From: Ruminococcaceae bacterium UBA7127
GTDB lineage: Bacteria; Bacillota; Clostridia; Oscillospirales; Acutalibacteraceae
DNA length: 54,635 nucleotides
Reading direction: 5' to 3'
Assembly: GCA_002493005.1 (NCBI GenBank)
Contig: DKXL01000058.1
Coordinates: 1-54,635 of the forward strand
In this document: positions 23,238-33,100 of the stretch, piece by piece
Position numbering within the stretch: position 1 is the first letter of the stretch
How the letters are laid out: every line of letters begins with the position of its first letter
Program-made: the position numbers and the translations under genes
The notes under the pieces: generated by a model
What the model saw: only the letters and a program-made list of their open reading frames with translations
What the model was told of the DNA's origin: nothing
Databases searched by the model: none

Positions 23238-23957
23238 TTAAATCTTGTGTGCTATTGCAAGCGCCTGTTTTAGGTCGAGTGTTCCCGAGTAAATAGCCTT
23301 ACCGCATATTGCTCCGTAGACGTCGAGTTCGGATAGGTTGATGATATCCTTAAGAACAGCTACGCCGCCGCTTGCAATTATGTTGCAACTAACCTCATGA
23401 ACAAGGTCGTCAAGCTGCTTTAAGTTAGGTCCGGCAAGTGTTCCATCCTGTTCAATGTCGGTAAAAACAATAGTCTGAACACCGACATCCTCCATACGTT
23501 TTGCAAGCTCTATATAATTAATTTCAGAGTTGTCAATCCAGCCCTCGGCTCTTACCATTCCATCCATGGCATCAATGCCAACAACAATTTTGTCAGAGTA
23601 CTCTCTGACAGCATCGATGACAAACTGTTGGTTTTTGACAGCCGCAGAGCCTAAAATAACACGGTTAATACCTTTTGAAAGATAATATTCAATGGCTTTC
23701 ATATCGCGAATACCGCCGCCGACCTCAACCATTAAACCGGAAGATTTGGCTACATCTGCGATAAGATCAGCGTTTACAAGTTTTGCGTCCTTTGCTCCGT
23801 CAAGGTCAACCATATGAATCCACTTGGCGCCTGCATCAGCAAATGACTGCGCCGCAATATACGGTGAGTCACATACTTTTTGAACTGTGTTGTAATCGCC
23901 CTTAAAAAGGCGCACGCAGTTACCGTCTTTGATATCAATAGCCGGTAAAATAATCAT
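23238..23957 (-). CDS. hisA: ProFAR isomerase
   Basis: Amadori isomerisation of ProFAR to PRFAR (step 4). A 239-residue TIM barrel with the catalytic Asp in LPAIDIKDGNCVRL and the second in VFTDIEQDGTLAGPN, plus phosphate loops VEVGGGIRD and IIASGGV. It is HisA, not HisF: the ADxN and QxxD patterns of a synthase subunit are absent. It starts 1 nt after the hisB stop, at the place where hisH usually sits. Confidence 0.96.
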   Translation of the reverse strand: MIILPAIDIKDGNCVRLFKGDYNTVQKVCDSPYIAAQSFADAGAKWIHMVDLDGAKDAKLVNADLIADVAKSSGLMVEVGGGIRDMKAIEYYLSKGINRVILGSAAVKNQQFVIDAVREYSDKIVVGIDAMDGMVRAEGWIDNSEINYIELAKRMEDVGVQTIVFTDIEQDGTLAGPNLKQLDDLVHEVSCNIIASGGVAVLKDIINLSELDVYGAICGKAIYSGTLDLKQALAIAHKI

Positions 23958-23958
23958 T

Positions 23959-24537
23959 TTATAGCACTCCCTTTGTAGAAAGTAAACTGTTTAAAGTGTT
24001 TTGCTTTACGGCAAGCCTAAGTGCGTGTGCACATGACTTGTATAAAGCCTCTGTTATGTGGTGTGAGTTATCTCCGTAGAGTGATTTTAGATGAAGTGTA
24101 ATTTGCGCATTATAGGCAAATGCACGCATAAACTCGACAGTCATTGCACAATCGTAACCACCGCATTTATCCTGTGGAAAATCAGCATCAAAAACCAAAA
24201 AAGGTCTGCCGCTTATATCAACAGAAGCAAATGCAAGTGCTTCATCCATTGGTACATAAAAGCTGCCAAATCTTTCTATTTTGGTTTTGTCACCGATGGC
24301 TTTGGCAAATGCTTTACCGAGTACAATGCCTGTATCCTCGATTGTGTGATGCTCATCAACATTAAGGTCGCCCTTTACAGTGAGTTTAAGACCGAATCTG
24401 CCGTGTGTTGCAAATGAATTGAGCATATGGTCAAAAAATCCGATGCCGGTGTCAATTAAAATATTACCGCCGTCCAAATTGAGGGTGAGCTTAATATCAG
24501 TTTCATTGGTTTTTCTTTCAACTGTAGCACATCGCAT
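23959..24537 (-). CDS. hisB: Imidazoleglycerol-phosphate dehydratase
   Basis: Dehydrates IGP to imidazole acetol phosphate. 192 residues with the duplicated manganese motifs DEHHTIEDTGIVLG and GDNSHHITEALYKS and the N-terminal GFFDHMLNSFATHG. This is the monofunctional form without the histidinol phosphatase domain, so the phosphatase must come from elsewhere. Confidence 0.97.
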   Translation of the reverse strand: MRCATVERKTNETDIKLTLNLDGGNILIDTGIGFFDHMLNSFATHGRFGLKLTVKGDLNVDEHHTIEDTGIVLGKAFAKAIGDKTKIERFGSFYVPMDEALAFASVDISGRPFLVFDADFPQDKCGGYDCAMTVEFMRAFAYNAQITLHLKSLYGDNSHHITEALYKSCAHALRLAVKQNTLNSLLSTKGVL

Positions 24538-24541
24538 AAAA

Positions 24542-25594
24542 TCACCTCGATAAATAAGAGCCGATAAACTTTATCAGTTCTTCGTTTTCTTCTTCAGTTC
24601 CGACCGAAATCCGCAAATAATCTCCCATATATCTGATTACAATGGAATTATCCTTCAAATACTCCCATAATTCTTTGCCAAATGAGGTTTTAATTAAAAT
24701 AAAATTGGCACAGCTTTCAATAACTTTGAAATCACTCGTATTTGCAGATATTCTCAATAAATTATTATACAGGTTTTCTCTGTTTCTGACAATGAGTTTT
24801 TGCCGACTTTTGAGATATTCTTTATTTTTATATATTATACTTCCAACAGCTTGAGAAATACTGTTTACATTGTACGGAGATTTGACTGCCTTTATTGCCT
24901 TTGAAATTGTTTTATTTGCAACAGCAAAGCCGAGTCTTAAAGCGGCAGAACCGATTGATTTGGATGCAGTTCTGAAAACAATCAAATTGTCATAGTCTTC
25001 TACCTCTGAAATAAGGCTTTGATTCCAGAAATCCATATATGCTTCATCAAGGATAACAAGCGCATTAACAGATGATACAAGCCTGCGTGCATCATCAGCA
25101 GTCATCCCCTGCCCTGTAGGGTTGCACGGATTAGAAAAAAGAACTAGTTTGATATTTTCTTCGTTGATTTTTTTAATGAGAGCATCTGTATCAATCTTTA
25201 AATTATCATCTTTAATAAAGGTTTCACAGTTAACTTCACAAATTGACGAGTAAAATTTATACATTGAAAAGTCGGGTGAAGCGACAAGCATTTTATCACC
25301 CTTTTGCATAAATGCCGATTCAATCAAAAATATAAGCTCATCCGAACCATTTCCTGCCGTTACAAGCTCAGGTGATACTTCATAATATTGAGCAAATGCG
25401 TTTACAACAGATGTTGCCATAGGGTCAGGATAACGGTTAAAATCGATTTTATCAACTGCATCCTTAATCTGATTAAGAATCTCAGACGGATAGTTTATTG
25501 GACATTCATTTGCATCAAGTCTGATTTTATATGTACCGCTTATCGGCTCATACGACTCAAGTTCGCGGATTTTATCGTTTAGTTCATAGGACAT
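24542..25594 (-). CDS. hisC: Histidinol-phosphate aminotransferase
   Basis: PLP aminotransferase of fold type I, 350 residues. LDANECPINYP, SNPCNPTGQ (cofactor Asn), ILDEAYMDF and the Schiff-base lysine in FRTASKSIGSAALRLGF are visible, then the C-terminal RISVGTEEENEEL arginine for the carboxylate. It lies between hisD and hisB with 4 nt to hisB. Confidence 0.95.
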   Translation of the reverse strand: MSYELNDKIRELESYEPISGTYKIRLDANECPINYPSEILNQIKDAVDKIDFNRYPDPMATSVVNAFAQYYEVSPELVTAGNGSDELIFLIESAFMQKGDKMLVASPDFSMYKFYSSICEVNCETFIKDDNLKIDTDALIKKINEENIKLVLFSNPCNPTGQGMTADDARRLVSSVNALVILDEAYMDFWNQSLISEVEDYDNLIVFRTASKSIGSAALRLGFAVANKTISKAIKAVKSPYNVNSISQAVGSIIYKNKEYLKSRQKLIVRNRENLYNNLLRISANTSDFKVIESCANFILIKTSFGKELWEYLKDNSIVIRYMGDYLRISVGTEEENEELIKFIGSYLSR

Positions 25595-25609
25595 TTAAAA
25601 CATTCCATT

Positions 25610-26902
25610 CTATTTCATATCAAAACGCACTTTGATTGAATTTGCGTGCGCGGTCAAGCCCTCGGTATCTGCAAATCTTACTACATCCTCAGCATCAGCC
25701 TTTAAAGCGTCTTCTGTGTAATAAATAAAGCTCGACTTCTTAATAAAGCTGTCAACTGAAAGCGGCGAAAAGAATTTTGCAGTTCCGCTTGTTGGGAGCA
25801 CGTGGTTAGGACCTGCAAAGTAGTCACCAAGAGGTTCAGGACTGTAATTACCGAGAAAAACAGAACCTGCATTGTCGAGTTTTCCTACGTACTCCATTGG
25901 ATTTGCACAGCAAACCTCAAGATGTTCGGGAGCAAGCTCGTTTGCAAACTCAACAGCCTGCGACATATCACTGCATACAATAATTGCACCAAAATCATTG
26001 AGTGATGATTGGATAATATCTTTTCTTGAAAGCGTTTTGATTTGCTTTTCCAGCTCAGCTTTAGTCTGCTCAGCAATATCCGAACTGTCGGTAAGCAGAA
26101 TTGATGAAGCAAGTTTATCGTGCTCAGCCTGACTCATAAGGTCAGCCGCAAGGAATTTTGGATTAGCTGTTTTGTCAGCAACGATCAGAATTTCACTTGG
26201 TCCGGCAATCATATCGATATCAACTGTACCGTACAAAAGTTTTTTGGCTGTAGCAACAAAAATATTGCCTGGGCCAACGATTTTGTCAACCTTTGGTACG
26301 GTTTCTGTTCCGTAAGCCAAAGCCGCAACCGCCTGTGCTCCGCCCATGAGGAAAATTCTGTCAACACCCGCAACCTTTGCAGCTGCAATTATGTTGGGAT
26401 TTGGAGTGCCGTCCTTTTGCGGCGGTGTGCACATAATTATTTCTTCAACACCTGCAATCTTGGCAGGAACAGCATTCATAAGTACAGATGACGGATAAGC
26501 AGCAGTGCCGCCGGGAACATAGATTCCGACACGTTTGAGTCCTCTGACTCTCTGTCCCATCATTACGCCGTTGCTTTTTGTTGTAAGCCAGCTTTGCTGA
26601 AGCTGTCTTTTGTGAAAATCTGCAATATTATCAGCTGCTTTTTGAATGGTTGCAAGATATTCTTTGTCGCATTTTGAAATAATATCATCAATTTCAGATA
26701 AAGAAATTTCGGTTTTCAGCGGCGCTTTGCCGTCAAATTTTATTGTGTATTCCTTTACGGCTTTGTCGCCGTTTTGGCAGACATTATCTATAATTTCAGA
26801 AACTATCGGAATAACATTTTTATCAGAATTCTGTGCTCTTTTTTTGAGCAATTCAATAAATTCATATTCCTTTTTTCCGTCCGCAGTTACTGTTGTTATC
26901 AT
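25610..26902 (-). CDS. hisD: Histidinol dehydrogenase
   Basis: Two-step NAD-dependent oxidation of histidinol to histidine. 430 residues with the family signatures YVPGGTAAYPSSVLMN, DMIAGPSEILIVAD, SQAEHDKLASSILLT (zinc ligands) and GPNHVLPTSGTAKFFSPLSV. ATG 26902 overlaps the hisG stop as ATGA. Confidence 0.97.
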   Translation of the reverse strand: MITTVTADGKKEYEFIELLKKRAQNSDKNVIPIVSEIIDNVCQNGDKAVKEYTIKFDGKAPLKTEISLSEIDDIISKCDKEYLATIQKAADNIADFHKRQLQQSWLTTKSNGVMMGQRVRGLKRVGIYVPGGTAAYPSSVLMNAVPAKIAGVEEIIMCTPPQKDGTPNPNIIAAAKVAGVDRIFLMGGAQAVAALAYGTETVPKVDKIVGPGNIFVATAKKLLYGTVDIDMIAGPSEILIVADKTANPKFLAADLMSQAEHDKLASSILLTDSSDIAEQTKAELEKQIKTLSRKDIIQSSLNDFGAIIVCSDMSQAVEFANELAPEHLEVCCANPMEYVGKLDNAGSVFLGNYSPEPLGDYFAGPNHVLPTSGTAKFFSPLSVDSFIKKSSFIYYTEDALKADAEDVVRFADTEGLTAHANSIKVRFDMK

Positions 26903-27540
26903 TGCGTTACTGCCTCCAATTTTTTCTGTAATTCTTCTATTTCATACTTTCTGAGTTTAAGACTTGCTGTGTTTGCAATAAGTCGTGCAGAAATATCGGT
27001 AACCCACTCGATTACTTCCAAACCGTTCGCCTTAAGAGTAGAACCGGTTTCAACAATATCAACTATACCGTCAGAAAGACCTACCAGCGGAGCAAGCTCT
27101 ACTGAACCTTCGATTTTAATTATACGAACATCCATATTTTTTTCATCAAAAAATGCCCGTGTAACATTAGGATATTTTGTAGCAATGGTTTTTGTGTTGT
27201 AACCACTGTAAAAATCAAAATCTTTTTTTGTAGCAAGTGCAAAACGACACTTTCCAAACCCTAAATCGAGCAATTCATAAAAAGAACTGCCGTTTTCGAG
27301 AATAGTGTCTTTTCCGACTACTCCCAAGTCGCATACTCCGTGTTCTACATATGTAATTACATCGGCGGCCTTGGCGAGCACAACTTCAAACTGATTGTCG
27401 CCGACAGGAAGAATAAGTCTTCTGCCTTTATTTTTAACTTCATCACAGTTATAGCCGATTTTTTCAAATAACTCTATTGTTGTTTTTTCAAGTCTGCCCT
27501 TTGTAAGAGCAATCCTGATTGGTTTTGTATTATTTGCCAT
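26899..27540 (-). CDS. hisG: ATP phosphoribosyltransferase catalytic subunit, short form
   Basis: First step of the pathway, ATP plus PRPP. 213 residues lacking the C-terminal regulatory domain, the short form that needs HisZ, encoded directly upstream. IRIALTKGRLE and the PRPP site DIVETGSTLKANGLEVIEW are visible. ATG 27540 is preferred over an in-frame TTG at 27576, which would overlap the hisZ stop and add 12 residues without homology. The nearest AAAGGA is 14 nt upstream, a loose spacing. Confidence 0.95.
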   Translation of the reverse strand: MANNTKPIRIALTKGRLEKTTIELFEKIGYNCDEVKNKGRRLILPVGDNQFEVVLAKAADVITYVEHGVCDLGVVGKDTILENGSSFYELLDLGFGKCRFALATKKDFDFYSGYNTKTIATKYPNVTRAFFDEKNMDVRIIKIEGSVELAPLVGLSDGIVDIVETGSTLKANGLEVIEWVTDISARLIANTASLKLRKYEIEELQKKLEAVTQ

Positions 27541-27568
27541 AATCTTTTCGTTTATCCTTTCAATGTGA

Positions 27569-28738
27569 TTATCCAACTACCTTAACCTGAGCAATTCCGC
27601 GCTCAGCGGCAAAATTGCGGGTTTCTTCAAGTGTTGAAAGAACAGAAAACTGAGCTTTTACACCGCTGTTATTAAGTTCGTCAACATAGCGTATTGCCTC
27701 AATTTCGTGACCGTCGTTTGCAAAAACTAAGACGTCAGGATTATCAGAATAGCTGATATTATCATCGGATAAATGCTTTATGGTAATTGCATCGGTGTCT
27801 ATCGCAAAACCTGCGGCGCCCATAGGAGCGTCAAATTCACTAAGAAGCTCATCGTATCTGCCGCCTGAAATAACAGCATCACCGATGCCGGAAATATAGC
27901 CCGTGAACACAATGCCTGTGTAATAATCATTGCGCTGTACAAGTCCCAAGTCAATAATCAGCTTATCGCCAAGATTAAGCGGGGCAAGCTCGATATAGAT
28001 GTTATGAAGATACTCAAGCGCAGCTTCGGCGTTTGTTCCCTTGCAAATCTGTGCAGCCTTTTCAAACACTCCCTCACCGCCAAAGAGCGAAGGTAAACTT
28101 CTGATTGCGGATACAGCCTTGCAGGGAGCAAGTTTATCAAGAAGATTATTAAGGGCAGAATAATTTTTGCTTTCGATTGAAATGCGAATTTTCTCTTTGT
28201 AATTATCATCAATATCAAGCTGTTGTGACAGAGCGTTAAAAACCTCAGCATGACCAAGTTCAATTCTAAAATCGTCCGATACCGAAGAAATACTCTTGAC
28301 AGCAGTTGTCAGAATTTCAAGGTCTGCACGTTTGCCCTTTGCGCCCAACAACTCAATACCCATTTGCAAAAATTCGTTGCGTCTGCCAGTAAGCGTAGGA
28401 TTATTTCTGTAAACAGCCTGTTTGTAATAGAGTCTGACAGGCATTATGCTGTTTTTTAATCTTGTTGAAACCATCCTTGCAATAGGAAGCGTGGAATCGG
28501 GTCGTGCGACCAGAAGACGACCTTTGTTGTCGCTGGTCTTGAACATTGACTCCTGAGTAATTCCACTGCATGAAAGTGAAAACAGATCATAGAACTCAAG
28601 TGCAGGGGTTATAACTCGCTTAAATCCTCCGGTAACAAAAACTTTTTCGATTTTACTGCATATAAAATCCATTGCAGAACATTCTGCAAACAAAAAATCC
28701 TTTGTTCCCTCAGGAGTTAATTTTAAATTATTTTTCAT
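27569..28738 (-). CDS. hisZ: ATP phosphoribosyltransferase regulatory subunit
   Basis: A histidyl-tRNA synthetase paralogue without aminoacylation role that activates short HisG and gives histidine feedback. 389 residues with class II synthetase segments PEGTKDFLF, VARPDSTLPIARMV, RLYYKQAVYRNNP and GGRYDELLSEF. The first gene of the his operon, with a consensus promoter 40 nt upstream and GAGAGG as ribosome site. The leader is too short for a T-box. Confidence 0.94.
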   Translation of the reverse strand: MKNNLKLTPEGTKDFLFAECSAMDFICSKIEKVFVTGGFKRVITPALEFYDLFSLSCSGITQESMFKTSDNKGRLLVARPDSTLPIARMVSTRLKNSIMPVRLYYKQAVYRNNPTLTGRRNEFLQMGIELLGAKGKRADLEILTTAVKSISSVSDDFRIELGHAEVFNALSQQLDIDDNYKEKIRISIESKNYSALNNLLDKLAPCKAVSAIRSLPSLFGGEGVFEKAAQICKGTNAEAALEYLHNIYIELAPLNLGDKLIIDLGLVQRNDYYTGIVFTGYISGIGDAVISGGRYDELLSEFDAPMGAAGFAIDTDAITIKHLSDDNISYSDNPDVLVFANDGHEIEAIRYVDELNNSGVKAQFSVLSTLEETRNFAAERGIAQVKVVG

Positions 28739-28777
28739 AACAACCTCTCAAATGCTTTAGTATGCTAACGCGTTACA

Positions 28778-28806
28778 ATATTACCATATTGAACTATATT
28801 TGTCAA
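28778..28806 (-). promoter_or_regulatory. Sigma-A promoter of the his operon
   Basis: Minus strand consensus TTGACA (28806-28801), 17-nt spacer, TAATAT (28783-28778). Only ~33 nt of leader precede hisZ, so no riboswitch or T-box attenuator fits. Confidence 0.8.
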
Positions 28807-28864
28807 ATACAACACCAAATATTATTTTTATGTCTAAAAAATCACTGTTTGACTGTAAAAATAT

Positions 28865-30163
28865 TTATTTATCGTCGTTTGCGCTCTCATCATAAGATTT
28901 TTCCTGATGCTTATCAATACCGATAAATTTTCTTAACATTTCTCTTTGATGATGCTCTTTTTCTTCTCTAAGACGTTTTTGCTCTTCAGCTATCTTAACA
29001 TAATTTAGGACTTCAAAATCAAGTGCCTCCTGAGCAATCTTGCCTTTGTCGTTGATGTTATTTCTTACTTTTTTACTTACAAGAGCATATATTACTGCAT
29101 ATATAGGTGTACCAAGAATCAATCCTATAACGCCAAACAAAGCTCCGCCTACAACTACGCTGAACAATACCCAGAAGCTGGAAAGGCCAACCTGACTTCC
29201 GATTATTTTGGGCTTGATAAGATTACCGTCAAGCTGTTGAATAACAAATATCAAACCAATAAATTTTATCATCTGTATCGGATCAACAATCAACAGAATA
29301 AATGCACTTGGAATTGCACCGATGAAAGGGCCAAAAAACGGTATGATATTTGTAACACCTACAAGCACTGCAATTAACGGAGCATAGGGAATGCCTAGAA
29401 CCGACATTGACAGGAATGTTAAACAGCCTAAAAATGCGGCATCAAGAATATCGCCTACGAGAAAACGACCGCACTTTGTGTCAGCTATATCAATAATTTC
29501 GTAGATTTTGGGCAGATATCTGATCGGAATAAAACCGACAGCAAGCCTTTTGACCTGACGGCAAAGCGTTTCTTTTGACGCAAGGAAATATACGGAAATA
29601 ATAACACCCATAAGAAAATTATAAATACCGCCGGCTGCCGACATAAACATTTCAAATACTTTAGTAATATTTTCAACCGACATATATTTTGTCAGCGTTG
29701 TAAGAATTTTATTGATTTCTGATTCAAGATTGATTGCAATGTTAAACTTATCATTTATAAAGTCAACTGCTCCGCTTGCGTTTGTCATAAAGGTCTTGAA
29801 ATAAGCAGGCATATCTTCAACAAGGCTTACAATATTAACCACAATTTGAGGGATTACAATAGCCATTATTACAACCATAACTGCAATAACAATAGTGTAT
29901 GTGCAAATAATTGCCAGCGGTTTTTTGAAATTAGCAAAAAACTTACGCTTCTTCCCCATTTTTCCAAATGCTTTTTCATAGAAAAATTTATATGGAAAAT
30001 TTAATATATAAGCTAACAAAAAGCCTATTGCAAATGGAGTTAATATGCTCATTATTGTTCCAAATATTGACCAAACAACATCCATATTGTCCTTAACAAG
30101 CAAAAGTAATACTGTAAAAGCAATGCATATTAATACATTTCTTAAACTGAGAAATTTTTTCAA
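28865..30163 (-). CDS. AI-2E family transporter (PerM/YtvI-like permease)
   Basis: 432 residues with eight hydrophobic segments in the family arrangement and the conserved GVTNIIPFFGPFIGAIPSAFILL and GSQVGLSSFWVLFSVVVGGALFGVIGLILGTP-type region. The C-terminal ~60 residues are charged and coiled-coil-like. The AI-2E name does not prove autoinducer export; related proteins move ions or export unknown substrates. The start is TTG 30163 behind AAGGGGG, 12 nt after polC, so it is the last gene of the long pyrH-polC operon. Confidence 0.9.
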   Translation of the reverse strand: MKKFLSLRNVLICIAFTVLLLLVKDNMDVVWSIFGTIMSILTPFAIGFLLAYILNFPYKFFYEKAFGKMGKKRKFFANFKKPLAIICTYTIVIAVMVVIMAIVIPQIVVNIVSLVEDMPAYFKTFMTNASGAVDFINDKFNIAINLESEINKILTTLTKYMSVENITKVFEMFMSAAGGIYNFLMGVIISVYFLASKETLCRQVKRLAVGFIPIRYLPKIYEIIDIADTKCGRFLVGDILDAAFLGCLTFLSMSVLGIPYAPLIAVLVGVTNIIPFFGPFIGAIPSAFILLIVDPIQMIKFIGLIFVIQQLDGNLIKPKIIGSQVGLSSFWVLFSVVVGGALFGVIGLILGTPIYAVIYALVSKKVRNNINDKGKIAQEALDFEVLNYVKIAEEQKRLREEKEHHQREMLRKFIGIDKHQEKSYDESANDDK

Positions 30164-30175
30164 ATCAATTCCCCC

Positions 30176-33100
30176 TTAAAATAATGACATTTGAGAGCTT
30201 TCAGGCAAACCTGCAAGTACCCCAACTTCTTTAAGTGTTTCTATAACCGCTTTTGTAACCTTTGTTTTTATCTGCATATCTTCTATTGAAAGGTATTCGG
30301 TTGTTTTACCTGTATCTGCAAGCGAAATTGCCGCGGATTCACCTACACCCGGAAGCGAAGAAAACGGAAGTCGAATTTTACCGTCTTCAACCTTAAACAT
30401 TGATGCTTCTGATTTATAAATATCAACAGGCAAAAATTCTATTTTGCGAGCCATCATTTCATTCACAATCTGGAGCGTTTGATATTCAGCCTCATCCTTT
30501 GCCGATGCTTCGTGAACACTCTGCTTTTGCTTGATTATATTCATTTTGTCACGCACAGCCTGATGCCCCTTCATTGCAACTGCGCCGTCGAGATTTTCAC
30601 TTCGTACCGTAAAATATGCAGCGTAATATTCAATAGGTCTGTGAACCTTATACCATCCGAGTCGCAAGGTAGATATCATATATGCGGCTGCGTGAGCCTT
30701 TGGAAACATATATTTTATTTTCATACAGCTGTCAATATACCATTCGGGTACATTGTGAGCACGCATTTCTTTGAAATGCTCCTCTGTTAACAGCTTGGTT
30801 GCGTTACCCTTACGAACGATTTCCATAATCTTAAACGACATACTTGGGTCAAGACCCTTGTGCATAAGATATGTCATAATCGAGTCACGAGTACCGATAA
30901 CTTCGGAAATTGTACAGGTACCGTTGTGAATAAGCTCTTGTGCGTTTCCAAGCCATACATCAGTGCCATGAGAAAGTCCTGCGATTTGCAAAAGGTCAGT
31001 AAATGTTTTGGGTTTTGCTTCAATTAACATACCTCTTACAAAGCCTGTTCCGCACTCCGGCAGGCTGAATGTACCGGTTTTGGAGTCAATATCCTCCTCG
31101 GTTACACCTAAAGCCGCAGGAGAAGTAAACAACGACATTACCTCAGGGTCACTCATTGAAACATCCATTACAGGTATTCCTGTAAACAGCTCAAGATAGT
31201 GATAAATGGTCGGAACATCGTGTCCAAGCTCATCAAGCTTTGTTATTGTATCGTGAATTGAATGGAAATCAAAGTGAGTAGTAATATTATCGGAAGTCAT
31301 ATCATTTGCAGGGTGCTGAACAGGACAAAAGTCGTATACGTCGTTCGTCCGAGGTACAACAACCATACCTCCCGGGTGTTGACCTGTAGTTCTTTTTACT
31401 CCCGTACAACCGATAGCAAGTCGCTTTTCCTCAGCCTTGTGCATTACTTGACCACGCTCCTGCGCATATTTTTTAACAAAGCCAAGAGCTGTTTTTTCGG
31501 CAACGGTTGAAATCGTACCTGCTTTAAAGACATTGTTTTTACCAAAGAGTTCCTCGGTATAACGATGAGATTTTGACTGATATTCACCGCTGAAGTTAAG
31601 GTCAATATCAGGTACCTTATCGCCCTTAAAGCCAAGGAATGTTTCAAACGGAATCTCGTGTCCGTCCTGATCCATTAAAGTGCCGCAGTCAGGACAGTTT
31701 TTAGGCGGCATATCAAATCCTGAGCCGTAGCTGCCATCAGTTATGAACTCACTGTGCTTGCATTTTGGGCATACATAGTGCGGACAAAGCGGATTAACCT
31801 CGGAAATACCGGACATTGTTGCAACAAACGACGAACCAACCGAGCCTCTCGAGCCTACAAGGTATCCGTGAGCCTCACTGTCGGCAACAAGTTTTTGAGC
31901 TGTCATATACAGCACAGAAAATCCGTAGGTTGTAATTGAGTTAAGCTCCTTATCAAGTCGTGCCTTTACAATTTCAGGCAGCGGGTCGCCGTATTTTTCT
32001 TTAGCCCTCTTCCATGTAATATCAATAAGCTGTTCCTGTGCGCCCTCAATGTTTGGCGGGAACGTGCCTTTCGGAATTGGGCGAATACTCTCGCACATAT
32101 CTGCAATTTTGTTAGGATTTTCTACAACAACCTCATAAGCCTTATCTTTGCCGAGCCATTCAAATTCCTTGAGCATTTCGGCTGTAGTCCTAAAATAAAG
32201 TGGGGCTTGGTTTTCAGCGTCCTTAAATCCCTGACCTGCCATTAAAATTTTTCTGAACTCACTGTCTGTCGGGTCCATAAAATGGACGTCACAGGTAGCG
32301 CAGACAGGCTTTCCGAGCTCTTTAGCCAGCTTAATAATGGTGCGGTCAATGTCGTGAAGTTCATCGAGAGAGTTAAACCTGCCCTCACGAAGCATAAAGC
32401 TGTTGTTGCCCGAAGGCTGAATTTCAAGATAATCATAGAATGATGCGATTTGTTTGAGTTCAGCCCATGGTTTTCCTGCAAGAATTGCACTGTAAAGCTG
32501 ACCTGCGCAACAGGCTGAACCGATAATAAGACCTTCTCTGTATTTTATAAGCTCACTTTTGGGAATGCGCGGCTTTTTGTAAAAATAGTTAAGATGACTG
32601 TATGATATAAGTCTGTATAAATTTTTTAAACCGGTATAATTCTTAACAAGAATTATTTGATGATAGGTGGGCAGCTTTTTAAAATCACCGCCTGCAATTT
32701 TTGTATTAATATCGCTTGTTTTCAATATACCGTAATCATCGGTAAGCCGCTGACATAGTGAAATGAAAATCTTAGCAAGAATTTCTGCATCGTCAGTTGC
32801 ACGATGATGATTAAATTCACCTAATCTTAGATATTTGGCTACTGTATCCAGCTTACAGTTTTTAATATCCGAAAGTATTGCACGGGAAATTGCAACAGTA
32901 TCGATTGATGTATAGTTGTATTCCCTGCCCATATCCTCACACGCTTTGCGTATGAATGATGTGTCAAACGGCGCATTATGCGCTACAAGGACATTATCTC
33001 CGGCAAACTCAAGAAAAGCTGACACAGCTTCACTCTGTGACGGTGCATTCTTTACCATTGCATCTGTGATTCCCGTAAGCTGAGTAATCTTTTGCGGAAT

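Noticed and set aside
28739..28777. Possible histidine T-box before hisZ
   Set aside because: The leader from the consensus promoter is only about 33 nt.
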